Source: an uncultured Bacteroides sp.
GTDB lineage: Bacteria > Bacteroidota > Bacteroidia > Bacteroidales > Bacteroidaceae
Assembly: GCF_959029255.1 (NCBI RefSeq)
Contig: NZ_CAUFUE010000026.1
Location: 7,192-71,191, forward strand
Direction: 5' to 3'
Length of the DNA: 64,000 nucleotides
Both the position numbers and the translations under genes were made by a program. A model generated the notes under the pieces. That model was not told the origin of the DNA, ran no database searches, and saw only the letters and a list, made by a program, of their open reading frames with translations. This document shows positions 35,552 through 45,957 of the stretch, one piece after another; the first letter of the stretch is position 1, and every line of letters starts with the position of its first letter.

Positions 35552-37939
35552 ATGAAGGTAATGAGAAACAAAAAGAAAATCTTAATCAGTTGTTTAATTC
35601 TATTGGCTTGCAGTATGTCTTCGGCATGGGCAATATCCAAAGGTATGAAGAAGGTGGTAAATGATGCCCTTGACTTCTCGGTTAAACAATCTATGTCTAT
35701 GTTTGATGAAATGAAATCCCAAAAGGGTATACTACCCAGGTCTGCGAAGGATGGCAAGATGATTACTTGTGAATCTCCTTGGTGGACGAGTGGTTTCTAT
35801 CCTGGTACTCTTTGGTATTGCTATGAATATAGTAATGATCCGCAAGTACGCGCGGCAGCCGAAGAGATGACTTCCCGTGTTGAAAAAGAGAAGTACACGA
35901 CAAATAATCATGATGTGGGTTTTATTATTAATTGTAGCTATGGCAATGGTTACCGTCTTACCCATAATGAAGCTTATAGAGAAGTAATAGAAACGGCTGC
36001 CAATTCCTTATCTACTCGTTTTCATCCTGTAACAGGTTGTACTCGTTCTTGGAATAGCAAGAAGTGGCAATTCTCTGTCATTATTGATAATATGATGAAC
36101 CTTGAACTTCTTACAGTAGCTTCTTCATTGACCGGGGATAACTCTTATTATGACAAAGCTAAATCACATGCTGACCGTACTATGATAAACCACTTCCGTC
36201 CTGATGGCAGTTCTTACCATGTAGTCAGTTACGATACAATTACAGGGAAGGTATTAAATCAGGTCACTCATCAGGGAGTAAATGATCAGTCCGCTTGGTC
36301 ACGCGGCCAAGCATGGGGATTGTATGGCTTTACTATGATGTATCGCCAAACAGGTAAAAAAGAGTATTTGGAACATGCCATTAAGATTGGTAAGTTTATT
36401 ATGAATCATCCCCGTCTGCCTAAAGATAAGATACCCTATTGGGACTTTGATGCCCCTGAAATTCCGAAGGCGGATAGAGATGCTTCCGCAGGAGCTATCA
36501 TGGCTTCGGCTTATGTAGAGCTTAGTACTTATGTACCGGGTGAACTGGGTAAACAATTTCTCGCCATGGGTGAACAACAGATAAAATCATTAGCCTCTCC
36601 TGCATATAGAGCAAAAAAGGTAGGTGATAATAACCATTTTATAATACAGCATTGTACAGGATTTGTGGCGAAACATTACGAAATAGACGCACCTCTCACG
36701 TACGCTGATTATTACTTTGTGGAGGCTTTGGTTCGCTATAAAAATTTATTGGAAGGTCGTCCCGTTGTAGAAGCTATTACCGCTTTCTCTGAAAAAGCTG
36801 ATCGTTCTGTTTGGTTAAGTACTCTTCACCGTATTGCTTACCCTTTATTGAACAATATGTCGAAAGGTGAACTTCGCAAGAATATGCCTGTTGAGTCTAT
36901 TGCTGACGATATGCAAAAAAGGAGGGAAGTTACCCATTTGGAAGCCCTTGGACGTCTTATAACCGGTATCTCTGCTTGGTTGGAATTAGGTCCAGACAGT
37001 ACTATCGAAGGTAGACTCCGTGCTAAGTATATAGATATGGCTTTGAAATCTATTACCAACGGAGTGAATCCGGAATCTCCTGATTATCTGAACTTCAATA
37101 AAGGACGTCAGCCGTTGGTAGATGCTGCTTTTCTTGCTCACGGCTTATTGAGAGCACGTACGCAATTATGGGATAAATTGGATAAGACTACTCAGGAGCG
37201 GGTTATCAAGGAACTTAAATCATCAAGAGTGATAAAACCTTCCGAAACCAATTGGTTATTCTTTGCCGCAATGGTGGAAGCCGCTTTGAAAGAGTTCACA
37301 GGAGAATGGGAATATGACAGGGTAAAGTATGCCTGCGACCGTTTTGCCCAATGGTATAAAGGCGATGGTTGGTATGGTGATGGTGCAGAATTTCATTTGG
37401 ATTATTATAATAGCTTCGTTATCCACCCTATGATGGTCGAGGTACTGGATATCATGAAAAAGAACGGGTTAAAAAGTTCCATACCTTATGAACTCGAACT
37501 TGAACGTTATGCACGTTATGCCGAACAACAGGAAAGATTAATTTCTCCCGAAGGTACTTTCCCGATAGTAGGTCGCTCATTGGCATATCGTTTTGGTGCT
37601 TTTCATGCTTTGTCTGATGTTGCTTATAGAAAACTGCTTCCTGGAAAGGTGAAACCGGCTCAGGTAAGATGTGCATTGACTGCTGTAATCAATCGTCAGA
37701 TAAATGCTCCGGGAACATTTAATCCTGAAGGGTGGTTGAGAGTTGGTTTTGCCGGGTATCAACCTCATATCGGAGAAACCTATATATCGACAGGTAGTCT
37801 TTATTTGTGCAGCGCGGTTTTTGTGGCTCTCGGTTTAAATGAATCGGATGAATTCTGGTCTGCGCCGGCAGAAGATTGGACATGCAAGAAAGGCTGGGCG
37901 GGTGTCGATTTGAATGTAGACAAGGCTTTGAAGAAATAA
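35552..37939 (+). CDS. GH88 unsaturated uronyl hydrolase fused to DUF2264 (GH154-like) domain
   Basis: 795 residues; the ATG at 35561 is an alternative start. The signal region has LILLACSMSS, so it may be a lipoprotein. Residues about 30-405 are a complete GH88 domain: ESPWWTSGFYPGTLWY, catalytic-type Asp121 in NNHDVGF and Asp179 in VIIDNMMNLE, and WSRGQAWGLYGF. Residues about 415-795 are a complete DUF2264 domain (LHRIAYPLLNNMSKGELRKN to DEFWSAPAEDW) like the two stand-alone proteins at 45954 and 47214. GH88 hydrolyses the unsaturated uronic acid left by lyases. Some DUF2264 proteins have, from memory, been assigned as beta-glucuronidases (GH154). The fusion would remove both unsaturated and saturated terminal uronates. 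It precedes susC by 26 bp. Confidence 0.9.
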   Translation: MKVMRNKKKILISCLILLACSMSSAWAISKGMKKVVNDALDFSVKQSMSMFDEMKSQKGILPRSAKDGKMITCESPWWTSGFYPGTLWYCYEYSNDPQVRAAAEEMTSRVEKEKYTTNNHDVGFIINCSYGNGYRLTHNEAYREVIETAANSLSTRFHPVTGCTRSWNSKKWQFSVIIDNMMNLELLTVASSLTGDNSYYDKAKSHADRTMINHFRPDGSSYHVVSYDTITGKVLNQVTHQGVNDQSAWSRGQAWGLYGFTMMYRQTGKKEYLEHAIKIGKFIMNHPRLPKDKIPYWDFDAPEIPKADRDASAGAIMASAYVELSTYVPGELGKQFLAMGEQQIKSLASPAYRAKKVGDNNHFIIQHCTGFVAKHYEIDAPLTYADYYFVEALVRYKNLLEGRPVVEAITAFSEKADRSVWLSTLHRIAYPLLNNMSKGELRKNMPVESIADDMQKRREVTHLEALGRLITGISAWLELGPDSTIEGRLRAKYIDMALKSITNGVNPESPDYLNFNKGRQPLVDAAFLAHGLLRARTQLWDKLDKTTQERVIKELKSSRVIKPSETNWLFFAAMVEAALKEFTGEWEYDRVKYACDRFAQWYKGDGWYGDGAEFHLDYYNSFVIHPMMVEVLDIMKKNGLKSSIPYELELERYARYAEQQERLISPEGTFPIVGRSLAYRFGAFHALSDVAYRKLLPGKVKPAQVRCALTAVINRQINAPGTFNPEGWLRVGFAGYQPHIGETYISTGSLYLCSAVFVALGLNESDEFWSAPAEDWTCKKGWAGVDLNVDKALKK

Positions 37940-37965
37940 AACACTAATCTTTTATATTAATAATT

Positions 37966-40900
37966 ATGGGAAACAAAGTATTAAAATGGGTACTGTGCAC
38001 ACTATGGATGCTTGTTGTAGTTGTAGTTAGTACGACTGCCAGTGCGCAGGGTAAAAAAGTGACTGGAACTGTTTCTGATACAAATGGACCTCTAATCGGG
38101 GTGAATGTCATGGTAAAAGGAACAAGTATTGGTACTATTACGGATGTAGATGGAAATTATTCTTTGGAAGTGCCGCAAAATGCGGTTTTGGTATTCAAGT
38201 ATATTGGATTTAACCCTATAGAAAAGGCTGTAGGAAACAATTCTACTATGAATATACAAATGATTGAAGACTCTCAGCAATTGGACGAAGTTGTAGTAGT
38301 AGGTTATGGTATTCAACGTAAAAGCGATTTAACCGGTTCGGTTACTTCCGTGAAAGCGGAGGAACTGAATACTTTTCCTTCTTCCAATGTAGGAGATATG
38401 TTGAGAGGTAAAGCTGCCGGTATTAATGTTACGGCTACTTCCGGTCGTCCGGGTTCGGCTCCTGATATTTTGATTAGAGGTAAACGCTCCTTGACCGGTG
38501 GTAACGAACCGCTTTATGTAGTAGATGGGGTACCGGTAGATGGAGAAGGTTTTGCTAACCTGAATAATGCGGACATCAAATCATTGGAAGTATTGAAAGA
38601 TGCTGCTGCACAGGCTATTTATGGAGCTAGAGCAGCCAATGGTGTTATTCTTGTAACAACCAAACGTGGTGAGAAAGGTAAAGTACAAGTGGATCTTAAT
38701 ACTTATCTTGGTACACAGTTTTTAATGAAGAACTTCGATTTCTATTCTGGTGAAGAATTCTATCAGTTACGTAAAGAAGCTGTTCGTACGGAGATGGGAA
38801 GAATGCCGGAAAGCCCTCACGAAGTATTGGCTGATGAAATAATGGAAAAAGCTTATGCCGATAAGAGATTTACAGATTGGGAGAGTTTGATGCTTGATCC
38901 TGCTCTGGTACAAAAGTATGACTTGAGTATCCGTGGCGGTGGTGAAAAGATGAAAGTGGCAGCGAGTCTTGGTTTCTTCAAACAAGAAGGTATGGCTCCT
39001 AACTCAGACTACTCTCGTGGAAACTTCTCTCTGAATGTAGATTATGAAATATATAAGTGGTTGAGTATCGGTAGTAATATCTCCTTTGCGCGTTCCAAAC
39101 AGACGCGTGAGGATGGTAATTTCAACGAGTATATTACACGTTCTCCTTTAGGGCAGCCTTTCAATGAAGATGGTAGTTATACGGAATATATAAATTCTTC
39201 TTTGGACGTAAATCCACTGTACCGTGCTCAGAATGCAAATCGCGAAATTATGATGAATAATCTCAAGATGAATGTATTTATGGATCTTAAACTTTTCAAG
39301 GGATTTAATTATCGTTTGAATACTTCATTCTATAATATCCAGAAAGAAGACGGGCAGTACAAAAACAAAGCTTATCCCGGTGGTGGTGCAAGCGGTACGC
39401 TATCCAATGGAAATAAAGAGCATTGGTTGATAGAGAATATCATTAATTATGCGGTTCCTATTAGAAATCAAAAACATCGCTTGGACTTGACTCTCGTTCA
39501 GAGTTGGGACAACGAAACTCAGAAAGAGATGGAATATTCCGCCAATAATGTTCCGGTTGATTTTGATTGGAATATGCTTCCCGATGGAGATGTAACCGGT
39601 ATCGGACGTAAATATGAAGAGAGGACGTTGCTCTCGTTCATGGCACGTGCACAGTATGGATTAATGGATAAATATCTGTTGACAGCGGCATGGCGCCGGG
39701 ATGGTTCTTCTGTTTTTGGTCCTTCTAACAAATGGGGTGATTTCTTGTCCGTGGCTTTAGCCTGGAGAATTAAAGAAGAAGCTTTTCTGAAAGATGTAAA
39801 TTGGTTGAGTAACCTTAAGTTACGTGCCAGTTATGGACAAGTAGGAAATCAGGCTATTAAACCTTATAAGACTTTAGGGGCTACACAAGGGCTTGGTACA
39901 GAATTCGGTAATGTTCTCGAAACGGGATATCTTCCTACAAAAGAATTGTCTAATCCTAATCTGAAATGGGAAACAACCGGTTCTGCAAACTTTGCAGTTG
40001 ATTTCGGCTTGTTCGAAAACAGATTGAGTGGTACGGTTGAGTATTATAATACTACTACTACAGACCTGCTTGTAGCCAGAAGTATTAATAACTCATTAGG
40101 TTATAGTACTATGTATGATAATCTCGGTAAGACTCGTACCCAAGGTTGGGAGGTATCTCTAAATGCAGATGTATTCCGTCAGGAAGACTTTAAATGGAGT
40201 GTGGGAGTTAACTTCACCAAGTCTAAAAATGAGATTGTGAAAGTAAACGACAAAGTTGATAGTAATGGCAAACCGCTGGATGATGTGAATAATAAATGGT
40301 TTATCGGACAACCCATTGATGTGTATTATGATTATCAATTTGATGGTATATATCAGTACGAAGACTTTGATAAAATCACTGCTCCGGACGGTACTGTAAA
40401 ATATGAACTGAAAAAAACTTATGATACTGATGGCGATGGTATTCCTGATAAGGCATTAAGCCGTACGGATAATGTGGAACCGGGATTTATTAAGGTAAAA
40501 GATATAAATAATGATGGAGTGATTAATAGCGACGACCGTGTGGTTATTAAAAAGGATCCGGATTATGTGGCATCTATTTCCAGTAATCTTTATTTCAAAG
40601 GATTTGATTTGTATTTAGATTTTTACACTGTTCAGGGAGCCACTTTGAAGAATGATTATTTTGCAGGCGAGTCTTTGCAGGGTAAACTGAATGCTATAAA
40701 GGTGGACTATTGGACTCCGGAGAATCCCTCAAATGTAGCCCCGAGACCGAGATTTCAGAGTCAGCCTATTTATAATAGTACCCGTTCTTATCAGGATGCA
40801 TCTTATTTCCGCCTGAGAACGATTTCTTTGGGATATACTTTCCCTCGTCGTCTTACGGAAAAGATAAATATCAGTAATTTGAAGATATACTGTACAGGAA

Positions 40901-41007
40901 CAAACCTACTTACGGCTACTAAGTTTAAATCGTATAGCCCTGAATTGACTCCGGGTAGCTATCCTGAATCTAAACAAGTTATTTTCGGTTTAAATGTTTC
41001 ATTCTAA
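37966..41007 (+). CDS. SusC-like TonB-dependent outer-membrane transporter
   Basis: 1013 residues. Signal peptide ending TTASAQ, then a carboxypeptidase-regulatory-like domain (GTVSDTNGPLIGVNVMVKGT, about 30-110), the TonB-box-like QLDEVVVVGYG, a plug domain (about 125-240, ending YGARAANGVILVTTKRG) and a 22-stranded barrel ending ..QVIFGLNVSF. A calcium-loop-like DTDGDGIPDK stretch lies near residue 823. SusC proteins import oligosaccharides in TonB-dependent fashion, capped by their SusD partner, which is encoded 13 bp downstream. Confidence 0.97.
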   Translation: MGNKVLKWVLCTLWMLVVVVVSTTASAQGKKVTGTVSDTNGPLIGVNVMVKGTSIGTITDVDGNYSLEVPQNAVLVFKYIGFNPIEKAVGNNSTMNIQMIEDSQQLDEVVVVGYGIQRKSDLTGSVTSVKAEELNTFPSSNVGDMLRGKAAGINVTATSGRPGSAPDILIRGKRSLTGGNEPLYVVDGVPVDGEGFANLNNADIKSLEVLKDAAAQAIYGARAANGVILVTTKRGEKGKVQVDLNTYLGTQFLMKNFDFYSGEEFYQLRKEAVRTEMGRMPESPHEVLADEIMEKAYADKRFTDWESLMLDPALVQKYDLSIRGGGEKMKVAASLGFFKQEGMAPNSDYSRGNFSLNVDYEIYKWLSIGSNISFARSKQTREDGNFNEYITRSPLGQPFNEDGSYTEYINSSLDVNPLYRAQNANREIMMNNLKMNVFMDLKLFKGFNYRLNTSFYNIQKEDGQYKNKAYPGGGASGTLSNGNKEHWLIENIINYAVPIRNQKHRLDLTLVQSWDNETQKEMEYSANNVPVDFDWNMLPDGDVTGIGRKYEERTLLSFMARAQYGLMDKYLLTAAWRRDGSSVFGPSNKWGDFLSVALAWRIKEEAFLKDVNWLSNLKLRASYGQVGNQAIKPYKTLGATQGLGTEFGNVLETGYLPTKELSNPNLKWETTGSANFAVDFGLFENRLSGTVEYYNTTTTDLLVARSINNSLGYSTMYDNLGKTRTQGWEVSLNADVFRQEDFKWSVGVNFTKSKNEIVKVNDKVDSNGKPLDDVNNKWFIGQPIDVYYDYQFDGIYQYEDFDKITAPDGTVKYELKKTYDTDGDGIPDKALSRTDNVEPGFIKVKDINNDGVINSDDRVVIKKDPDYVASISSNLYFKGFDLYLDFYTVQGATLKNDYFAGESLQGKLNAIKVDYWTPENPSNVAPRPRFQSQPIYNSTRSYQDASYFRLRTISLGYTFPRRLTEKINISNLKIYCTGTNLLTATKFKSYSPELTPGSYPESKQVIFGLNVSF

Positions 41008-41020
41008 ACACTTAGATATT

Positions 41021-42640
41021 ATGAGAAAAATAATATATATATCGGCTCTTTCATTCTTGGCCTTTACTGCTTCTTGCACAGATATGCTCGATGAAAAGAT
41101 GAAAACCCAGGTTACGGTAGATTATCTCTATACGACACCTGATGGATTGAGTAGAGTAGTAACTGGTTTGTATAATTATAGCAGAACTATTGCGACTGAT
41201 AATCAGTCTGATTTATTTGCTGTTCAGATGTTGGATTATTCTACGGATTTGATGGTGTTCAGAGGAGGTTCAGCGGCTGCTTTCGCCCGTTTGGATAACG
41301 TTAAATCTGATGTAGGACAAACACAGGCTTTTTGGACATATCATTATAATATTATCGGCAAAGCAAATGAAGTTATTGTAGCTGCCGAAAAATTGGGGTT
41401 AGACAATGATCCGGTCACTAAAAAAGCATGGGCGGAAGCTAAATTATTTAGAGGACGTTCTTATTTTGAACTTTATAAACGATATGAACGTCTCTATCTG
41501 AATACTTCTCCTACTGATTATACAAACCTTGACCGTGAGTTTACTCCCGCCAAAACAGAAGATGTCTTCAAGTTGATTAACGATGACCTTACGGATGCAA
41601 TGAATGTACTGGACTGGACTGTTCCATCTTCAAGTGCAGGTACCTCTTACGGTCGTTTCACAAAAGCTGTAGCTAAACACATCAAAGCACAGGTAGCTAT
41701 GTGGCAAAAAGATTGGGATGAGGCAATCAAACAATGTGAAGATATATTTGCATGCCCTAACTATGCGTTACTTAAAGACAGGTCTGCTGTCTTTACTGGT
41801 GCCAATTTAAATAATTCAGAAGTGTTATGGTCATTCCAGTTCTCAATGGCAATAGGCGGTGGAGGTTTTATTCCTGATGGTGAAACCGATTTGACAGGGC
41901 ACCGTATGTCTTTGATTTGTACTCCAAACTATAAAAAAGTAGCTGGGTTGAACAATTTCCATTCCGAACATGGAGGATATGGTTGGGGACGTGTTTATCC
42001 CAATAGCTATTTACTGGGTTTGTATGATAAGGAAAAAGATGTCAGGTACGAGGCCTATTTCAAACATGAGTGGTATTATATGGATAAAGATATATTGCCG
42101 AGTGGAAAAAATCTGGGTGATGTAGCAACTACTACTAATACTTTGTATCTGGAGTGCTTGCATCCTTGTACACGTAAATATTTTGATATGTGGACGAATG
42201 CTGATCTACCTTCACGTAAGTCAAGTTTTAAGGATATCGTTATTTACCGATTAGCCGAAACTTATTTAATGGCATCTGAGGCATACTTCCATAAAGAAGG
42301 CGGTTCAAGTACCAAAGCCATAGAATATTATAATGAGACATGGGAGCGTGCTGGTAATAATCACTTCGATGGACCTTTGACTTTAGATATTTTATTGGAT
42401 GAGTACGCACGTGAATTAAACTTTGAAGGAGTAAGATGGCCTTTACTGAAAAGACTTGGTGTATTAGAAGAAAGGGTGAAATTACATGCAGGTGATTTGA
42501 TGAAAGACGATCCTCATCTGAATAAAGATTATAATGAGGCCCGTAAGAACTTTAAATATTATCATTGGTATTGGCCTATTCCTCAATCTGAGATAGACCA
42601 AATGGGCAAAGAAAATTTCCCGCAGAATGAAGGATATTAA
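41021..42640 (+). CDS. SusD-like surface glycan-binding lipoprotein
   Basis: 539 residues from the ATG at 41021, 13 bp after susC; a longer frame overlapping susC lacks a sensible signal. The lipobox is FTASC with Cys19. The helical TPR-like scaffold includes KANEVIVAAEKLGLD, AEAKLFRGRSYFELYKRY and DIVIYRLAETYLMASEAYF, and the C-terminal ..WPIPQSEIDQM is characteristic of the family. It binds glycan at the cell surface and acts as the lid of the SusC transporter. A second surface glycan-binding protein (SusE/F-like) is not evident downstream. Confidence 0.96.
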   Translation: MRKIIYISALSFLAFTASCTDMLDEKMKTQVTVDYLYTTPDGLSRVVTGLYNYSRTIATDNQSDLFAVQMLDYSTDLMVFRGGSAAAFARLDNVKSDVGQTQAFWTYHYNIIGKANEVIVAAEKLGLDNDPVTKKAWAEAKLFRGRSYFELYKRYERLYLNTSPTDYTNLDREFTPAKTEDVFKLINDDLTDAMNVLDWTVPSSSAGTSYGRFTKAVAKHIKAQVAMWQKDWDEAIKQCEDIFACPNYALLKDRSAVFTGANLNNSEVLWSFQFSMAIGGGGFIPDGETDLTGHRMSLICTPNYKKVAGLNNFHSEHGGYGWGRVYPNSYLLGLYDKEKDVRYEAYFKHEWYYMDKDILPSGKNLGDVATTTNTLYLECLHPCTRKYFDMWTNADLPSRKSSFKDIVIYRLAETYLMASEAYFHKEGGSSTKAIEYYNETWERAGNNHFDGPLTLDILLDEYARELNFEGVRWPLLKRLGVLEERVKLHAGDLMKDDPHLNKDYNEARKNFKYYHWYWPIPQSEIDQMGKENFPQNEGY

Positions 42641-42704
42641 AAAATATAATATAGCAGATTCCGGGGCAGTATGAACCGGAACCTGCTTAATCAAGCTATT
42701 GATT

Positions 42705-44510
42705 ATGAAAAATAAATTGTCTCTTATATTGATGTCTTTCCTTTTGTTTTCTTGTGCGGAAAACAAAACGGTAATAAAAGAAGCCACCACCTTCTGCAAC
42801 CCCATGAACCTCGATTATGGTTGGGGCTGTTTCCAGAAGAAAGAAAAGAAAGCCCGTTCCGCTGCCGACCCTGTAATTGTGCTGTTCAAGGGCAAGTACT
42901 ACCTTTTCACTACCATGGATATCGGCGGTTATCGTGTTTCCGACGATTTGATTACATGGAAGAACGTATATTTCAATCCGGAAGTACAAGCTTCCGCTTT
43001 GGATGTCGACCATTACGTGGCACCTGCCGTAGCGGCCGATGATAATTATGTTTATTTCATCAATTTCACTCGCGACCGTTCCAAGAAAACAGTAGATGTG
43101 GTTCGTTCGGCTGATCCTGAAAATGGGAAGTGGGAGAAATGTGGTGAAGTGAGACGTATGGCCGACCCATGCTTGTTTATTGATGATGGACGTTTCTACT
43201 TCTATTACGGTTTGGGTGGAACTCAATCTACTACTTTCTTTGAAGTAGACCCCGCCACATTTAAGGAAATAGAAGGTTCGAAGAAGGTACTGCGTGAATA
43301 TGTCACCGATATCAATCAATGCAAGTCAGGCTATCAGTTCGGACGCAGGGAGCTGTACGATGAGATAGATGCTTCCGCCTGGAAAGGTAAATTTGAAAAA
43401 GTGCCTTGTCCTGAGGGAGCTTGGATTGTGAAGAACAATAATAAATATTATCTGCAATATGCCACTCCGGGCACTATTTGTAATTGGTATTGTGATGTGG
43501 TTTTGGAGAGCGACAGTGTAAATGGAGGTTTTGTGGAACAACCTTATAACCCCGTATCCCTGAAAGTAGGAGGATTTATTGGAGGAGCCGGTCATAGTTG
43601 TGTTTTCAAAGATAAATATGGCAATTGGTGGCAGGCCACATCCATGTGGGTTGGCAATCACGATGAATTTGAAAGAAGAATCGGGCTTTTCCCGGTATCT
43701 TTTGATGCCGAAGGCCGGATGAGAACCCATACGGTGTTGGGCGATTATCCGATGCAGTTGCCACAAAAGAAGTTTGAGCCGCAGGATATCTCCGCATTCG
43801 GCTGGATGCTCCAGTCTTACCATAAGGCATGTACGGCATCTTCGTCTTTGCAGGGCTTTGAACCGGAAAAGGCGGCTGATGAGAATGTCAGAACATGGTG
43901 GTCGGCAATCAGTGGTAATGCAGGTGAGTATTTCATGATGAATTTGGGTAAGAAGGTACGTATAAACTCTGTTCAGATAAACTTTGCCGAGCAGGATATA
44001 AACCCGAATGCTCCCAAAGAATCCGATTATCATGCTTATAAGCTATATATTTCTGATAATGGCACCGATTGGAAATTGCTTGTGGATAAGTCGAAGAATA
44101 AGGTTGCCATTCCGCATGAATACATTGAATTGGCAGAACCGGTAGAAGCTTCTTACGTAAAAGTGGAAAACGTCCATTCTCCTAAAGAAGGAAAATATGC
44201 TTTGCTGGACCTCCGCGTATTTGGTTACGGTTATTCCGAAAAGCCGGAGCAAGTACAAGGAATTACGGTAGAGAGAGACTTGGAAGATGATAGATATGCT
44301 TCGCTTGCCTGGAAGAAGGTGGATAATGCAGATGGCTATCTGGTACGTTTCGGTTACCAACCGGACTTCCTGAACCAATGTATTCAGGTAAAAGGAAATG
44401 AGACTACAGAGTTGCTGTTGCATATCCTGACGAAAGGCATGAAATACTATTACCGGATAGATACCTACAATGACAGTGCTGTCACAGAGGGTGTGGTTGT
44501 CTCGGAATAA
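42705..44510 (+). CDS. GH43-like five-bladed propeller lipoprotein with F5/8 and Fn3 domains
   Basis: 601 residues from the ATG at 42705 (a TTG two codons earlier is not needed). Lipobox LLFSC near residue 18. The propeller (about 30-340) has Asp candidates in SAADPVIVLFKG and RRMADPCLFIDD and a Glu in PCPEGAWIVKNN, the three acidic positions expected of clan F (GH43-like) enzymes. An F5/8 type C-like domain (about 365-500, with ASSSLQGFEPEKAADE) and a fibronectin-like domain at the C-terminus (YASLAWKKVDNADGYLV) follow. Family members remove arabinose, xylose or galactose. As a lipoprotein next to SusCD it may act at the cell surface. Confidence 0.8.
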   Translation: MKNKLSLILMSFLLFSCAENKTVIKEATTFCNPMNLDYGWGCFQKKEKKARSAADPVIVLFKGKYYLFTTMDIGGYRVSDDLITWKNVYFNPEVQASALDVDHYVAPAVAADDNYVYFINFTRDRSKKTVDVVRSADPENGKWEKCGEVRRMADPCLFIDDGRFYFYYGLGGTQSTTFFEVDPATFKEIEGSKKVLREYVTDINQCKSGYQFGRRELYDEIDASAWKGKFEKVPCPEGAWIVKNNNKYYLQYATPGTICNWYCDVVLESDSVNGGFVEQPYNPVSLKVGGFIGGAGHSCVFKDKYGNWWQATSMWVGNHDEFERRIGLFPVSFDAEGRMRTHTVLGDYPMQLPQKKFEPQDISAFGWMLQSYHKACTASSSLQGFEPEKAADENVRTWWSAISGNAGEYFMMNLGKKVRINSVQINFAEQDINPNAPKESDYHAYKLYISDNGTDWKLLVDKSKNKVAIPHEYIELAEPVEASYVKVENVHSPKEGKYALLDLRVFGYGYSEKPEQVQGITVERDLEDDRYASLAWKKVDNADGYLVRFGYQPDFLNQCIQVKGNETTELLLHILTKGMKYYYRIDTYNDSAVTEGVVVSE

Positions 44511-44574
44511 TGAAGTATGCCGGAAGGAAGGATTCTCAGTTGATTGTATAAGATGAGTAAGATATTAATAAGAC

Positions 44575-45957
44575 ATGAATAAGAACTTAATAATCTACCC
44601 CCTCCTGATTTCTGCCGGGCTTGCCCAAGCCCGGCAGAAACCCAACGTCGTGATTATCTTCACTGACGATCAGGGTTATCAAGACCTTGGCTGCTACGGT
44701 TCGCCATTGATACAAACGCCATCGATTGACCGTATGGCGAAAGAAGGGATGAAATTGACGGACTTCTATGTATCGGCTTCGGTATCGAGTGCTTCGCGGG
44801 CAGGGCTCCTGACCGGAAGGCTGAATACCCGGAATGGAGTGAAAGGGGTATTTTTCCCTGAAGCGGAAGGAATGCCTTCCGAAGAAATTACGTTGGCGGA
44901 GGCGTTGAAGGAACAAGGCTATGCCACTGGTTGCTTTGGAAAGTGGCACTTGGGCGATTTGAAGGGGCACCTCCCCACCGACCAAGGGTTTGACAGCTAT
45001 TACGGCATACCCTATAGCAACGATATGTATATCGGGCCTTCGCAGGAATTTTCACCCCATGCAACGTTCAGGGAAGGATATACCTTGGCTCGGGCTAAAG
45101 AAGACCAAGAGTTTGTGAGAACTTCTAAAAGGGCGGATGTGAAGAAGAAACTGAACAATGCTTCCCCTCTGTTCGAAGGCGATAAGATTATAGAATATCC
45201 TTGCGACCAGTCTACGACGACCCGCCGCTATTTCGATAAAGCCATCGATTTCGTAGAGCATAACCAAGGCCAACCCTTTTTCGTATATATCACCCCCTCC
45301 ATGCCGCATGTACCCTTGTTTGCCTCCGAACAGTTTAGAGGAAAGAGCAAGCGGGGCTTATACGGCGATGTGGTGGAAGAGATAGACTGGAATGTAGGCC
45401 GTTTCCTCGACTATCTGGATAAAAAAGGATTGGCCGAAAACACTTTGGTTATTTTTGCCTCGGATAACGGGCCGTGGCTATCCTTTAAAGAAGATGGAGG
45501 TTCCGCCGACCCATTGCGTGGAGGTAAGTTTTCGTACTATGAGGGTGGGGTACGGGTTCCCTGCATCATCCGTTGGAAAGGTACTGTCCCTGCAGGAGTA
45601 ACCAGTGACGCCATCATAGCCAGCATCGACTTGTTTCCTACGATTATGCACTATGCCGGTTGTCAAACTATCACACATAGCATTGACGGCGTGGATGTTT
45701 CGTCATTCTTCGAAAACCCCTCCTTGCGGTTGCGCGATGAATACGTTTATGTAAAAGGAGGAGAAGTGCACGGTGTGCGGAAAGGTGACTGGGTCTATCT
45801 GCCTAAAACCGGTAATAGCAAGTTTAAGGAAGGAGACTCTCCCGAACTCTTTAATCTCAAAAAAGACATTGGAGAGATGGATAACCTCCATCTGAAGTAT
45901 CCCGCTAAGGTAAAGGAATTGCAAAGATTAATGTTGAAGTATTCAGGAAAGAAATGA
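44575..45957 (+). CDS. Sulfatase (S1-type, serine-type active site), second
   Basis: 460 residues, signal peptide to about GLAQA. NVVIIFTDDQGYQDLGCYG carries the metal-binding Asp pair. The modification site is SVSSASRAGLLTGRLNTRNG, giving S-x-A-S-R, so again Ser rather than Cys. KWHLGDLKGHLP and IFASDNGPW are typical S1 elements. It is distinct from the sulfatase at 34069 and probably removes sulfate at another position. Its stop overlaps the next start in ATGA, so it is translationally coupled to a DUF2264 enzyme, which suggests sequential action on the same sugar. Confidence 0.93.
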   Translation: MNKNLIIYPLLISAGLAQARQKPNVVIIFTDDQGYQDLGCYGSPLIQTPSIDRMAKEGMKLTDFYVSASVSSASRAGLLTGRLNTRNGVKGVFFPEAEGMPSEEITLAEALKEQGYATGCFGKWHLGDLKGHLPTDQGFDSYYGIPYSNDMYIGPSQEFSPHATFREGYTLARAKEDQEFVRTSKRADVKKKLNNASPLFEGDKIIEYPCDQSTTTRRYFDKAIDFVEHNQGQPFFVYITPSMPHVPLFASEQFRGKSKRGLYGDVVEEIDWNVGRFLDYLDKKGLAENTLVIFASDNGPWLSFKEDGGSADPLRGGKFSYYEGGVRVPCIIRWKGTVPAGVTSDAIIASIDLFPTIMHYAGCQTITHSIDGVDVSSFFENPSLRLRDEYVYVKGGEVHGVRKGDWVYLPKTGNSKFKEGDSPELFNLKKDIGEMDNLHLKYPAKVKELQRLMLKYSGKK

